Assembly: GCA_026388275.1 (NCBI GenBank)
Contig: JAPLKB010000020.1
Coordinates: 1-64,000 of the forward strand
Origin: Pseudomonadota bacterium
GTDB taxonomy: Bacteria > Desulfobacterota > Syntrophorhabdia > Syntrophorhabdales > Syntrophorhabdaceae
Direction: 5' to 3'
DNA: 64,000 nt
Positions 35,441 through 43,713 of this stretch are shown piece by piece. The notes beneath the pieces were generated by a model. That model made no database searches. It had not been told where the DNA came from and worked only from the letters and a program-made list of their open reading frames with translations. Positions within the stretch are counted from its first letter, which is position 1, and each line of letters opens with the position of its first letter. The position numbers were made by a program, and so were the translations under genes.

Positions 35441-35578
35441 CCTATGTACCCGGACTGTACTTGTAAGACCGCCTGATTTTAATGAGGCGTGCAGCTAATC
35501 AACAAAAAAGCGGCTCGCTGGCGGCCTCCTATGTTTGGCATTAAGATTGGTGGAATATAAGATGATGAGGAGGAGTGA

Positions 35579-36178
35579 ATGGACAATCAGACAAGTCAGT
35601 GGAAACATTGGATTCCGGTGCTTGAGAACGAACTTTCTGTTGAAATGCAGAAGGCACCTTCACCTTCTGAAGTTCATGCAAGGGATCATATTATCCGTGT
35701 GCTGAGACGTTGCATACGCCTTGGAGAAAAACTGGACGCGGACCTTGAGATACTGGTTGCGGCAGTTTATCTCCATGATCTCGGGCGTCATTATATTGAT
35801 GACAAGGCTCACGGTGCTCTCAGCGCCCAAAAGGCTGAGCCGGTGCTCGAGCGGATCGTTTTTCCGCAGGGAAAAAGAGACGCTGTCTTGCATGCCATCA
35901 AGGTTCATGATGTAAGTGCCGGTTCGGAGGACAGGACAACTCTTGAGTCAAAGATTTTGTATGATGCCGATAAAATTGATACTCTTGGGGTTGTGGGTGT
36001 TCTCAGGTACATCCGACATTTCTATGGAAAGAAACCCATAGATTATATGCTCGATGACATTGATGCCCGGTGGGAAGGGCTTGCCCTTCCGGAGACGCGA
36101 AATCTGGCCTTGCAGGATTACAATTACATCAAGGACTATTTTGTAAGGCTGAAAGAGGAACTGGGAGCGGGCGCCTAA
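35579..36178 (+). CDS. HD-domain phosphohydrolase
   Basis: 199 residues of the HD superfamily: HARDHIIRVLRRC (first His), YLHDLGRHY (HD pair) and YDADKIDTLG (distal Asp). Such proteins hydrolyse nucleotides or related phosphoesters with a divalent metal. GAGGAG precedes the ATG. It is convergent with the glycosyltransferase gene. Substrate unknown. Confidence 0.83.
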   Translation: MDNQTSQWKHWIPVLENELSVEMQKAPSPSEVHARDHIIRVLRRCIRLGEKLDADLEILVAAVYLHDLGRHYIDDKAHGALSAQKAEPVLERIVFPQGKRDAVLHAIKVHDVSAGSEDRTTLESKILYDADKIDTLGVVGVLRYIRHFYGKKPIDYMLDDIDARWEGLALPETRNLALQDYNYIKDYFVRLKEELGAGA

Positions 36179-36240
36179 TTTCTGAGTAATGATTCTCGTG
36201 CTCTCACTATCGGCAAGGAGATGTCCGTTTACGGTTTTCC

Positions 36241-37905
36241 CTATTGTTTGTTTGAGAGAAGGACAAGTGCTCGGTCTGTTCCCATCTCTTGTTTAACCCG
36301 AACGGAGAACTTGCCTGTAGACAATAATTTCTTTTCCATTTCATCTCTTTTATCCCTGATCATGACAAAGAAAGGTTCTTCTTTTTTGAGAAGATCGTTG
36401 CCGAGTTCCTCAATTTCAATAGCATAACGCCCTGTATAGAAAGGTACGGCACCCCTCAAAGTTTCATCGGGCTGATAGGCGTAAAGCGGCTGATCGGCCG
36501 GTACGATAGCCATGACCTTACTGGAGAAAGGGACAAAGCTTTTGTGACCATCCAGGATAGGAACTATGGCTGTTAGAGCAAATAGCAATAACGCAATAGT
36601 CGAGAGATTGATTGAAATCCAGTATCTTTTGAGATTTCCATGGTAAAGATATAAAATCCCTGTGAGAGAGATTACCGTGACAAGTATGGAAACAACAATG
36701 ACCGCAGCTAAAAAATTACCGGGAACACCGGTGAGTAACGCCTTCTTCATTAAGAAATAGGCGGGTGTTAGAGCAAAACCGATAATAAGCAAAAACACAG
36801 CAAAAGCCCAGAGGAAGACTTTTCCAATCCTGTTCAGTCCTTGGGATGTCATGGTGGAATTGATATAACCTGCAGTGAGCATAGCCATAGGTGCGAAGAT
36901 GGGCATGAGATAAAGCGTCCGTTTCGTCGATGCAATACTAAGGAAGATAATACCCGAAAGGAACCAGCATTTTGCGAATAGACGGCCTTTTTGTGATGCA
37001 GTGTTGGCCGCATTTAGTTGACTTGGTTTTGAAAAGGCATAATAGAAGACTGGTACAAGCAAAATGCTCCAGGGAAGAAAACCGGTTGGAAATCCTGTGA
37101 GGTAGTAGTAAAAAGGACTGTGGTGTCCCGATACACTTCCGGAAATACTCCCTGCCATGCCGGCAGGAAGGAACCGTTGCAAATGGTTATGTATGAAGAA
37201 AACCTTGAGATGCTCCATACCGGCCTGCTGCCAGAGAGCGACAAACCAGGGAAGAGTCATGATAATGAAGATAAGAACGCCAAGCCATAGACGCATTTTA
37301 AGAAGTTCCCTGAAATTTTTTTCTACTGCCAGAAAGACAAGGATGGTCAGTCCGGGTATAACGATGCCGATGAATCCTTTAGTGTAGAAGGCGAATGTAC
37401 ATGATACATAAAGGAGGATATAACATAGAAGTTTCTTCCTGTTGCTTTCGGAAAGATATCCAGTAATAAAAAGACCCATGGCGCTCATAATAAAGAAGGT
37501 AAGAGCGCCGTCTACAATAACCCAATGGGCGACACGGAAGTATTCGCCGGTTGTGGCAAGGACAAGTCCGGCAAGGAGGGCAACCCTTGAACCGAAGAGG
37601 AGATGTGCCATGAAAAAAATAACGAGAACAGATGCAAAGGCGAAGAAGGCAGATGGGATTCGTACCACTTTATCAGAAACCCCGAAGGCCTTGAAAGTGA
37701 GTGACAGGACTCCATAGTAAAGAGGTGGCTCTTCAAGAAAGGGCTTTTGGTTTAACGTCGGAACAGCCCAGTTACCTGTTTCTGCCATTTCCCGGCCAAT
37801 CTCCGCAACCCTCGGTTCATCGGCAGTCCAGAGCCCGTGGTTGGAAATACCCAGCGAAAAGAGCGGTATCACTACAATGAGAAGCAATATCAAACATTTT
37901 AACAT
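36241..37905 (-). CDS. ArnT/PMT-family membrane glycosyltransferase
   Basis: About 554 residues with some 11-13 transmembrane helices. The N-terminal LWTADEPRVAEIGREMAETGNWAVPTLN carries the acidic catalytic motif of ArnT/PMT enzymes, and FLEEPPLYYGVLS follows. They move a sugar from a polyprenyl phosphate to lipid A or protein in the periplasm. The start at 37905 (MLKCLILLL) is chosen for its AAAGGAT site. A longer frame up to 37992 would run through remnants of the upstream regulator fragment. Confidence 0.85.
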   Translation of the reverse strand: MLKCLILLLIVVIPLFSLGISNHGLWTADEPRVAEIGREMAETGNWAVPTLNQKPFLEEPPLYYGVLSLTFKAFGVSDKVVRIPSAFFAFASVLVIFFMAHLLFGSRVALLAGLVLATTGEYFRVAHWVIVDGALTFFIMSAMGLFITGYLSESNRKKLLCYILLYVSCTFAFYTKGFIGIVIPGLTILVFLAVEKNFRELLKMRLWLGVLIFIIMTLPWFVALWQQAGMEHLKVFFIHNHLQRFLPAGMAGSISGSVSGHHSPFYYYLTGFPTGFLPWSILLVPVFYYAFSKPSQLNAANTASQKGRLFAKCWFLSGIIFLSIASTKRTLYLMPIFAPMAMLTAGYINSTMTSQGLNRIGKVFLWAFAVFLLIIGFALTPAYFLMKKALLTGVPGNFLAAVIVVSILVTVISLTGILYLYHGNLKRYWISINLSTIALLLFALTAIVPILDGHKSFVPFSSKVMAIVPADQPLYAYQPDETLRGAVPFYTGRYAIEIEELGNDLLKKEEPFFVMIRDKRDEMEKKLLSTGKFSVRVKQEMGTDRALVLLSNKQ

Positions 37906-37906
37906 A

Positions 37907-38110
37907 TTATCCTTTGCACCCACCGTAGCTTCCCTTTCCGGTAATCGCTTCAGAAGTCCGTATAATAGATTGGACCCCTGAGAGCACTTCATTTAATAAT
38001 GTGCCCAAAAAACCATCTATTGCGCGGTCGACAACAAAACCAGCCTCCTTGAGACCTTTCATGATGAAAAAGGCGATGGTTTTATCATCTTCAATGAGTA
38101 GAATTCGCAT
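37907..38110 (-). pseudogene. Response-regulator fragment
   Basis: The frame starts MRILLIEDDKTIAFFIMKGLKEAGFVVDRAIDG, the beginning of an OmpR-type receiver with its acidic pocket, and then switches at about residue 34 to unrelated sequence (FLGTLLNEVLSG...) and stops at 67 residues. The phosphoacceptor Asp and the output domain are gone. It is probably what remains of a two-component gene after an internal deletion; the glycosyltransferase gene now follows directly. Confidence 0.7.
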
Positions 38111-38278
38111 TTCTTTATTATTGCAGATTCCTGGCGGATAGGCAACAGGGATAAAGGATTATCAGATGAAAAGCCGGCGAGGTGTTCTTATCATTAGTAT
38201 GACGCAGACTGTGTGCAAAACTAAAGTAGCCAGTACTTTGTAAGTTTATTTAATGCAATTGTCCTGTTCATAATACCC

Positions 38279-38306
38279 TTGACAGTATTTTAAAGACTGT
38301 TATAAT
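38279..38306 (+). promoter_or_regulatory. Perfect consensus sigma-70 promoter
   Basis: TTGACA (38279-38284) and TATAAT (38301-38306) with a 16-bp spacer. Both hexamers match consensus exactly, which is rare for an ordinary gene and suggests a strongly made short transcript. Confidence 0.75.
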
Positions 38307-38354
38307 TGAATTATTACTACACGATAAAGTAAGGGTCAGAAGGAGGTGATAAAA

Positions 38355-38459
38355 TTGAAAAAAAGGGTGAATAAAGGGATACTTGAGAAGGAGGCTGTTT
38401 TCTGGAACAGTATCAAAAAAACGTTGGTAAAAGATACTGTAAAGAGATGCCACAATTGA
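38355..38459 (+). CDS. Putative 34-residue basic peptide
   Basis: TTG start with an unusually strong ribosome binding site (AGAAGGAGGTGAT, 38336-38350). The product starts MKKRVNKGILEKEAVFWN and ends VKRCHN, with one Cys. It lies in a short unit with a consensus promoter and a strong terminator, before a radical SAM/SPASM gene. It could be a precursor peptide, a leader peptide or part of a small RNA. I recognise no family. Confidence 0.45.
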   Translation: MKKRVNKGILEKEAVFWNSIKKTLVKDTVKRCHN

Positions 38460-38477
38460 AAGAGCTGAAAGACTTAA

Positions 38478-38546
38478 CGTTGCAGGTCTGCAACGCAATA
38501 ATTGACAGGCAGCTAAGGTACTGTGTTACCTTATCTGCCTGTCTTT
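38478..38546 (+). terminator. Double hairpin ending the short unit
   Basis: 38478-38495 is CGTTGCAG-GT-CTGCAACG. 38504-38543 pairs GACAGGCAG/CTGCCTGTC and TAAGGTA/TACCTTA with a small loop, followed by TTT. The second is a very stable terminator or attenuator upstream of the radical SAM gene. Confidence 0.7.
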
Positions 38547-38562
38547 GTATTTCAGCCCGGAT

Positions 38563-38632
38563 GTGAGCAAATGTTACCGCCTTAAGCGTAATAAGCGTGT
38601 TTGCTTTAGGGCAACCCGACACCGATACTTAT
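38563..38632 (+). repeat. Tail part of the dispersed repeat (copy B)
   Basis: Contains CTTAAGCGTAATAAGCGTGTTTG and ends GACACCGATACTTAT, matching the tails of copies A (to 9160) and C (from 58010). The hairpin part is missing. It ends 26 bases before the radical SAM gene. Confidence 0.65.
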
Positions 38633-38657
38633 CTTAATGGAAAGCAAGGAATAAAAT

Positions 38658-39719
38658 ATGGAATTTAATGAAACCGATAAAACAGAGAATTCTTTCGATT
38701 ATTTTATTCAGTGGCATCTTACGGAAAGATGCAATCTTGCATGTACCCATTGCTACCAGGAAAAAAGAACCATGGCGGAGATGACACTCCCGGAAATTAA
38801 CAGGACATTGCAAAATATCTCCAACACAATCGGGCAATGGTCGGATACATATGAGATTCCTTTCTCCACAAGTTTTAATATAACAGGAGGTGAGCCGCTT
38901 CTTCGAAAAGACCTCTTGAAAATTCTTCAGAAAATTCAAAAGTATAAGTTCAATATATACCTCCTTACTAATGGGACAATGATAAAAAAAGAAAATGCCC
39001 GGCTTTTTGCAGATATTCCCGTTAAGGGCGTACAGGTAAGCCTTGAGGGACCGGAAGAAATACACGAAGCAATACGGGGAAAACATAGTTTTTCCTCTGC
39101 ATTAAAGGGGGTTCAATACCTTCTTGATGAGGGCACAACAGTAACGTTGAATGTAACACTCTCCGAAATAAACGAAGCTTATTTTTCAGACATGGTGATG
39201 CTGGCAACCGATCTTGGTGTCCAGCGCCTTGGTTTTTCAAGGCTAGTGCCTTATGGAAGAGGTTTAACATTACTTCCCAGAATGCTTAAAAAGGAGAAAG
39301 TAAAAGAATTATACGAAAGTATATTTTCCATCAATACCCCGGGTCTGGAAATCGTCACAGGTGACCCTGTTGCATCACAGTTGAATAGTGAAATTACTGA
39401 AAACCATGATGATTCATTTCCTGACGGGGGTTGTGCAGCAGGAGTATCAGGCATTACCTTACTTCCTGACGGTACAATTACTCCATGCAGGAGGTTGGGT
39501 ATTCCCATCGGTCACATCTTAAAAGATTCATTACGGGAGATATGGGCAGCCTCAAATGTTCTCAACGCACTTAGAAATAAAAGTGCCTATAAGGGGAAAT
39601 GCCGGGTCTGCAAACGGTGGTCGAATTGCCGGGGATGCAGGGCCATTGCCTATGCCTACTCGCTTTCTCAGGGGAGAGATGATTTCCTCGAAGAAGACCC
39701 TCAATGTTTTATTGAATGA
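38658..39719 (+). CDS. Radical SAM/SPASM protein
   Basis: 353 residues. Radical SAM Cys at 25, 29 and 32 (CNLACTHC) after FIQWHLTER, NITGGEP for SAM binding, and a C-terminal SPASM-like region with GGCAAGVSGITLLPDGTITPC and CRVCKRWSNCRGC. The FIQWHLT start resembles peptide- or haem-modifying SPASM enzymes. It has no PqqD-like domain, unlike the cassette enzyme. A short basic peptide unit lies just upstream and an MFS gene converges from the other side. Substrate unknown. Confidence 0.87.
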   Translation: MEFNETDKTENSFDYFIQWHLTERCNLACTHCYQEKRTMAEMTLPEINRTLQNISNTIGQWSDTYEIPFSTSFNITGGEPLLRKDLLKILQKIQKYKFNIYLLTNGTMIKKENARLFADIPVKGVQVSLEGPEEIHEAIRGKHSFSSALKGVQYLLDEGTTVTLNVTLSEINEAYFSDMVMLATDLGVQRLGFSRLVPYGRGLTLLPRMLKKEKVKELYESIFSINTPGLEIVTGDPVASQLNSEITENHDDSFPDGGCAAGVSGITLLPDGTITPCRRLGIPIGHILKDSLREIWAASNVLNALRNKSAYKGKCRVCKRWSNCRGCRAIAYAYSLSQGRDDFLEEDPQCFIE

Positions 39720-39806
39720 GAAATTCCAGGAAGCTCTGCTGCGTCCAACATGACTTTATGAAGATTTTAAACCAAGGGCAAGTTATCAGCGAAAAGCACC
39801 TTTCGG

Positions 39807-40970
39807 TTATTCAAGTTCCTTCAGATGGAAAACCAATGTGCTGGTCAGTGCTGCGAATATGCCGAGAATTATAATGCCTAACCTGAAACTATACAGATCC
39901 CCTGAGATACCTAAAAAATAGGGTATGATGCCGCCCCCGGAGAATATGCTTATGGCGAGGATAATCCCCGTAGCCAGGCTTCTCATTTCCCGGCTGAACG
40001 TCTTTGCGATCGCTACAAGTCCTACCGGGAAAAAACCTGTTACAAAAAATGCCTGCAGGAAAAGAATGATCCCAATATATTTGACAGGAGTCAGACCCAG
40101 GAGAATGGTGAAAAAACTCGTAATGATTATCAAAAGAAACATGACTTTTCTAAGGTTAAATCTGTCAATAAGAAAACCGCATGTGATTGCTACGCCAACT
40201 GATCCCAATCTTGATATGCCCAATATGGTATTGGCATAATCTATATTTAACTGAAGTTCCTTTGTCAAATACAGAGGTACGATGGAGTAAATGCCGAGAT
40301 TTGACCCTGCGCCGAAAGTCCACATTATAGCCATCAGCCAAAGGGATCGTATTCTAACAATATCCCGGAACATTGCTTTGGGAGAATGGCTGATTTTTAC
40401 CTCACTGCTTCCCAAATGAAAAACAATTGAGCAGACCAGAAAGATGCAGGCAAACACCACAAATATCCCGCGCCAGGGAAAAAAGTGGAGAAGAAAGAGC
40501 GCAACAAAGGGAGTAGCAAAGATGGAGATTGAGGCCCCGGTATCATGAATGGCTATTGCCTTGCCCCAGTTTTTTTCAGAGTAATATTCAGTGATTAGTG
40601 GTATGGCAGAAGGTAGATATATGCCGACGGAAAAACCGAGTACAAAAGCGAAAAGGTACAGTAAAAATAAATTGTGAACAAAGGGGATTAAGAAGGCCAC
40701 CAGACTTAAGAGTAACAGAGAGAAGACAATAGACTTTTTATAACCGAATTTGCCGGAAAAAAGCCCGGAAGAAATCACTGCAATACCATATCCGAATGAC
40801 AGAAAAATGAAAATACTGCTTGCCTTAGCGTGAGTTACCATGAACTCATCTTCTACAATCGGTAAGATTGGTGAGAATATTATCCTGACTGAGAAGCTAA
40901 AAAACCATATACACCAAAGAAATAAAAGAAAAAGAATTGCTTTACCCCGGAAATTTGAATATCGCTCCAT
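39807..40970 (-). CDS. MFS transporter
   Basis: 387 residues with about 12 transmembrane helices. The helix 2-3 loop holds SGLFSGKFGYKKSIVFS, a form of the MFS signature, and the GISRLGSVGVAITCGFLIDRFNLRKV segment repeats it in the second half. It is a secondary transporter of unknown substrate. No clear ribosome binding site precedes the ATG at 40970. Confidence 0.85.
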   Translation of the reverse strand: MERYSNFRGKAILFLLFLWCIWFFSFSVRIIFSPILPIVEDEFMVTHAKASSIFIFLSFGYGIAVISSGLFSGKFGYKKSIVFSLLLLSLVAFLIPFVHNLFLLYLFAFVLGFSVGIYLPSAIPLITEYYSEKNWGKAIAIHDTGASISIFATPFVALFLLHFFPWRGIFVVFACIFLVCSIVFHLGSSEVKISHSPKAMFRDIVRIRSLWLMAIMWTFGAGSNLGIYSIVPLYLTKELQLNIDYANTILGISRLGSVGVAITCGFLIDRFNLRKVMFLLIIITSFFTILLGLTPVKYIGIILFLQAFFVTGFFPVGLVAIAKTFSREMRSLATGIILAISIFSGGGIIPYFLGISGDLYSFRLGIIILGIFAALTSTLVFHLKELE

Positions 40971-41215
40971 TTTTACAATCTAACTTAACATGTTCATAAT
41001 TTCCATATAACTTTGTTTGCAATTGTCGTAAATATCCTTCACAATTTGTAGTAATTTTCCTACATACAAAAAAATTGATCTGTTATACATTGTCAAATAT
41101 ATCTATAGAATTAACCATAGCAGGAAAGGAGTAGAAAGCTAACGGGTATTATTTGACAACAGAATATAGAGTTATCGGGTTACATGACTTTGTTTTCATA
41201 ATATAAGGAGGTAAA

Positions 41216-41926
41216 ATGAAACTAAGATATTTATCAATATTGTTGATTGGATTTTTTGTGCTTGGAATGTGCATGGTTTCCAACTCATATGCACTTATCT
41301 ATGACTTGAGAAGCGATTGGAGCGATGTAAGCAATCCTAATGAGGTATGGTCCTATAATTTAAATGGTTCACCCCTTCCTTCGGCAATCAGGGGAGGCGA
41401 CAACTGGGGAACTCCGCAAATAAGTTGGGTAACATATCCTTATGGTCATATCGGATGGTTCAAGAGTAATGGAACGGAACAATTTCCCCACGATTGGATA
41501 GCAGGGGATATTATAACACATACACCTTCCGGCCCAGACTATACCGATATTACATGGACAAGCCCGATTAGCGGTGTCGCTTCAATAAGCGGCGGCGTCT
41601 GGCATACTAGAGACTGGGGACGTACTAACAATTGGTATATTTATATCAATGGTGTACAGTTGGCAAGTGGATCTGTCAGCTCAGGAGGATCAGACAGTCG
41701 TAATAATCCATCCTTATTTACCACTGGATATGACTTGGACAACATATCAATATCAATTGGGGATATCATCCAGTTACATCTGAGCGGTCAGGGCACGGGT
41801 GACTATGCCGGCGTTAACCTCACAATTGAAACAAGTACGACTCCTGTTCCTATCCCTGGTGCCATATGGCTTTTTGGCCCCGGTCTGGCAGGACTGGCAG
41901 GGCTTAGAAGAAGATTTTTCGAATAA
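41216..41926 (+). CDS. VPLPA-CTERM-type exported protein
   Basis: 236 residues: signal peptide (ILLIGFFVLGMCMVSNSYA), a soluble beta-rich domain, then the sorting tail VPIPGAIWLFGPGLAGLAGLRRR, which is the VPLPA-CTERM pattern (motif, membrane helix, Arg cluster). Such proteins are processed by an exosortase and placed at the cell surface or in extracellular matrix. No exosortase is in this window. AAGGAGG precedes the ATG and a strong terminator follows. Confidence 0.88.
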   Translation: MKLRYLSILLIGFFVLGMCMVSNSYALIYDLRSDWSDVSNPNEVWSYNLNGSPLPSAIRGGDNWGTPQISWVTYPYGHIGWFKSNGTEQFPHDWIAGDIITHTPSGPDYTDITWTSPISGVASISGGVWHTRDWGRTNNWYIYINGVQLASGSVSSGGSDSRNNPSLFTTGYDLDNISISIGDIIQLHLSGQGTGDYAGVNLTIETSTTPVPIPGAIWLFGPGLAGLAGLRRRFFE

Positions 41927-41944
41927 AGAAATCAGGAATGACAC

Positions 41945-41978
41945 AAAAAGGCAGGGTTTTTATGACCCTGCCTTTTTT
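41945..41978 (+). terminator. Rho-independent terminator
   Basis: AAAAAGGCAGGG/CCCTGCCTTTTTT stem with a T-rich end, 19 bases after the VPLPA-CTERM gene. Confidence 0.85.
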
Positions 41979-42170
41979 ATTCCCTGCACCACAGGTTGTT
42001 TCCGGGATTGGATATTACACATATTTTCCATACCAGTTTTTTGGATATATCCGACCTGCTCCCAAAAAAACTGTTGCTATTGGCACAATTTTGTATCAAA
42101 ATACCTTCAGATTTATAAGAACCCTCTATAAGCAAGAGAACAAAAAATATTTTCGGAGAATGAGCGCAAA

Positions 42171-43709
42171 TTGAGTATTCATAGTTATGAAGAACTGGCC
42201 GCTTTGCACGCGATAGCTAAAATATTAGCCCAACCTACGGATTTGCGTGATGAGTTAGAGCAAGTTCTGCAAGAAATGAGTTTACGTCTTGGAATGCAGA
42301 GGGGAATGATATCTCTATTTGACCGTGACAAAAATGAAGTTTGGCTGGATATTGCACATGATGTAAATATTGAAGGAATGGATGTGACATACAAGCCCGG
42401 GGAAGGTATTACCGGAGAAGTCGCCCAGACAGGACGTCCGATTGCGGTGGCTAATCTGGGGCATGCCACTCATTTTTTAGACCGCACAGGCGCCCGGCGT
42501 CACTTAAACAGATCTGAACTGGCCTTTCTTTGTGTTCCTATTATGTATGACGACCATGTTGTAGGCGTTTTATCCGCCGACAAGGTCGCGCGTGAAGTGG
42601 AAAGTCTGGATAAAGAACTGGCGATGCTTTCCTCGATTGCGGAATTAACAGCCAAATTCGTGCACATCAGAGCTTTGGAAGAGGAAAACAGGCGGCTGAG
42701 AAAAATTGTCGGCAACACACAAGCACCTTCGATACATATTGTAGGTCGTTCCAAACCAATGCAGGAAGTATTCGGTTTGATCGCTCAGGTAGCAGATTCC
42801 AAAACAACTGTTTTAATAACCGGAGAAACCGGGACGGGCAAGGAACTGATCGCTCAAGCAATCCACATGAACTCTCCACGGCAAAGAGCGCCTTTAATGC
42901 AGGTCAATTGCGCGGCAATTCCTGATACTCTGATTGAAAGCGAATTGTTCGGTCATGAGAGAGGAGCTTTTACCGGTGCGCTACGGCGGCAGCGCGGACG
43001 TTTTGAAGAGGCCGACGGTGGCACAATTTTTTTGGATGAAGTTGGAGAGCTTTCCGCTGCTGCCCAAGTAAAGCTTTTGCGGGTTTTGCAGGAAAAAAGA
43101 TTCCAGCCTTTGGGTTCTTCAAGAGTTGTTAATGTTAATGTTCGCATTATCGCCGCAACCAACAGAGATCTGGAACAGGATATTGTGGCAGAACGTTTTC
43201 GTGCCGATTTGTTCTACCGATTGAATGTTTTTCCCATATATCTGCCGCCTCTGCGCGAAAGAGGCAGTGATATTATACTTTTGGCGGATCATTTTGTTTT
43301 AAAGCACAGTAAGGAAATGGGCAAAAAAGTTAAAAAAATTTCTACAGCGGCAATAGAAGCATTCTTGTCTCATAAATGGCCGGGCAATGTGCGGGAGCTG
43401 GAAAATTGTATTGAACGTGCCATTCTTTTATCCAATAGCGATACAATTGAAATTTCACATTTGCCGCCATCTTTGCATGTAACAGAAACAAAAGTGGAAA
43501 ATAAGGAATACGACAAACTATCTTATGTTGTGGAAGCTCAGGAAAGATCTTTAATTGTTGATACTCTCGAAGTTACAGGGGGAAATCAAGCCAAAGCCTC
43601 GAAAATACTGGGAACTACCAAACGAATCATTCAGTATAAAATTAAAAAACTGGGGATTGATCCGAATTTGTTCCGCAAAAAGAGTAAAGATGTCAAAAAA
43701 GCTGAGTAG
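42171..43709 (+). CDS. Sigma-54-dependent activator with GAF domain (NifA-like)
   Basis: 512 residues. A GAF sensor fills residues 1-165. The AAA+ domain has Walker A GETGTGKE (218-225), the sigma-54 contact loop GAFTGA (265-270) and [12 protein letters not shown]. The C-terminal Fis-type helix-turn-helix reads [26 protein letters not shown]. It activates sigma-54 promoters. It converges on the glutamate-synthase-like operon, whose candidate -24/-12 promoter is at 53874-53890, a likely target. TTG start; the ribosome binding site (CGGAG) is a little far, so the start is not firm. Confidence 0.9.
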   Translation: MSIHSYEELAALHAIAKILAQPTDLRDELEQVLQEMSLRLGMQRGMISLFDRDKNEVWLDIAHDVNIEGMDVTYKPGEGITGEVAQTGRPIAVANLGHATHFLDRTGARRHLNRSELAFLCVPIMYDDHVVGVLSADKVAREVESLDKELAMLSSIAELTAKFVHIRALEEENRRLRKIVGNTQAPSIHIVGRSKPMQEVFGLIAQVADSKTTVLITGETGTGKELIAQAIHMNSPRQRAPLMQVNCAAIPDTLIESELFGHERGAFTGALRRQRGRFEEADGGTIFLDEVGELSAAAQVKLLRVLQEKRFQPLGSSRVVNVNVRIIAATNRDLEQDIVAERFRADLFYRLNVFPIYLPPLRERGSDIILLADHFVLKHSKEMGKKVKKISTAAIEAFLSHKWPGNVRELENCIERAILLSNSDTIEISHLPPSLHVTETKVENKEYDKLSYVVEAQERSLIVDTLEVTGGNQAKASKILGTTKRIIQYKIKKLGIDPNLFRKKSKDVKKAE

Positions 43710-43713
43710 ATTT

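Noticed and set aside
38355-38459. Idea that the short peptide encodes a selenobiotic-type (SbtA-like) precursor
   Set aside because: No in-frame TGA-Cys repeats, no Gly-rich core, and no SECIS-like hairpin at a TGA; only a single Cys.
41938-42174. 78-codon frame between the VPLPA-CTERM gene and the activator
   Set aside because: It runs through a terminator hairpin and has no ribosome binding site.
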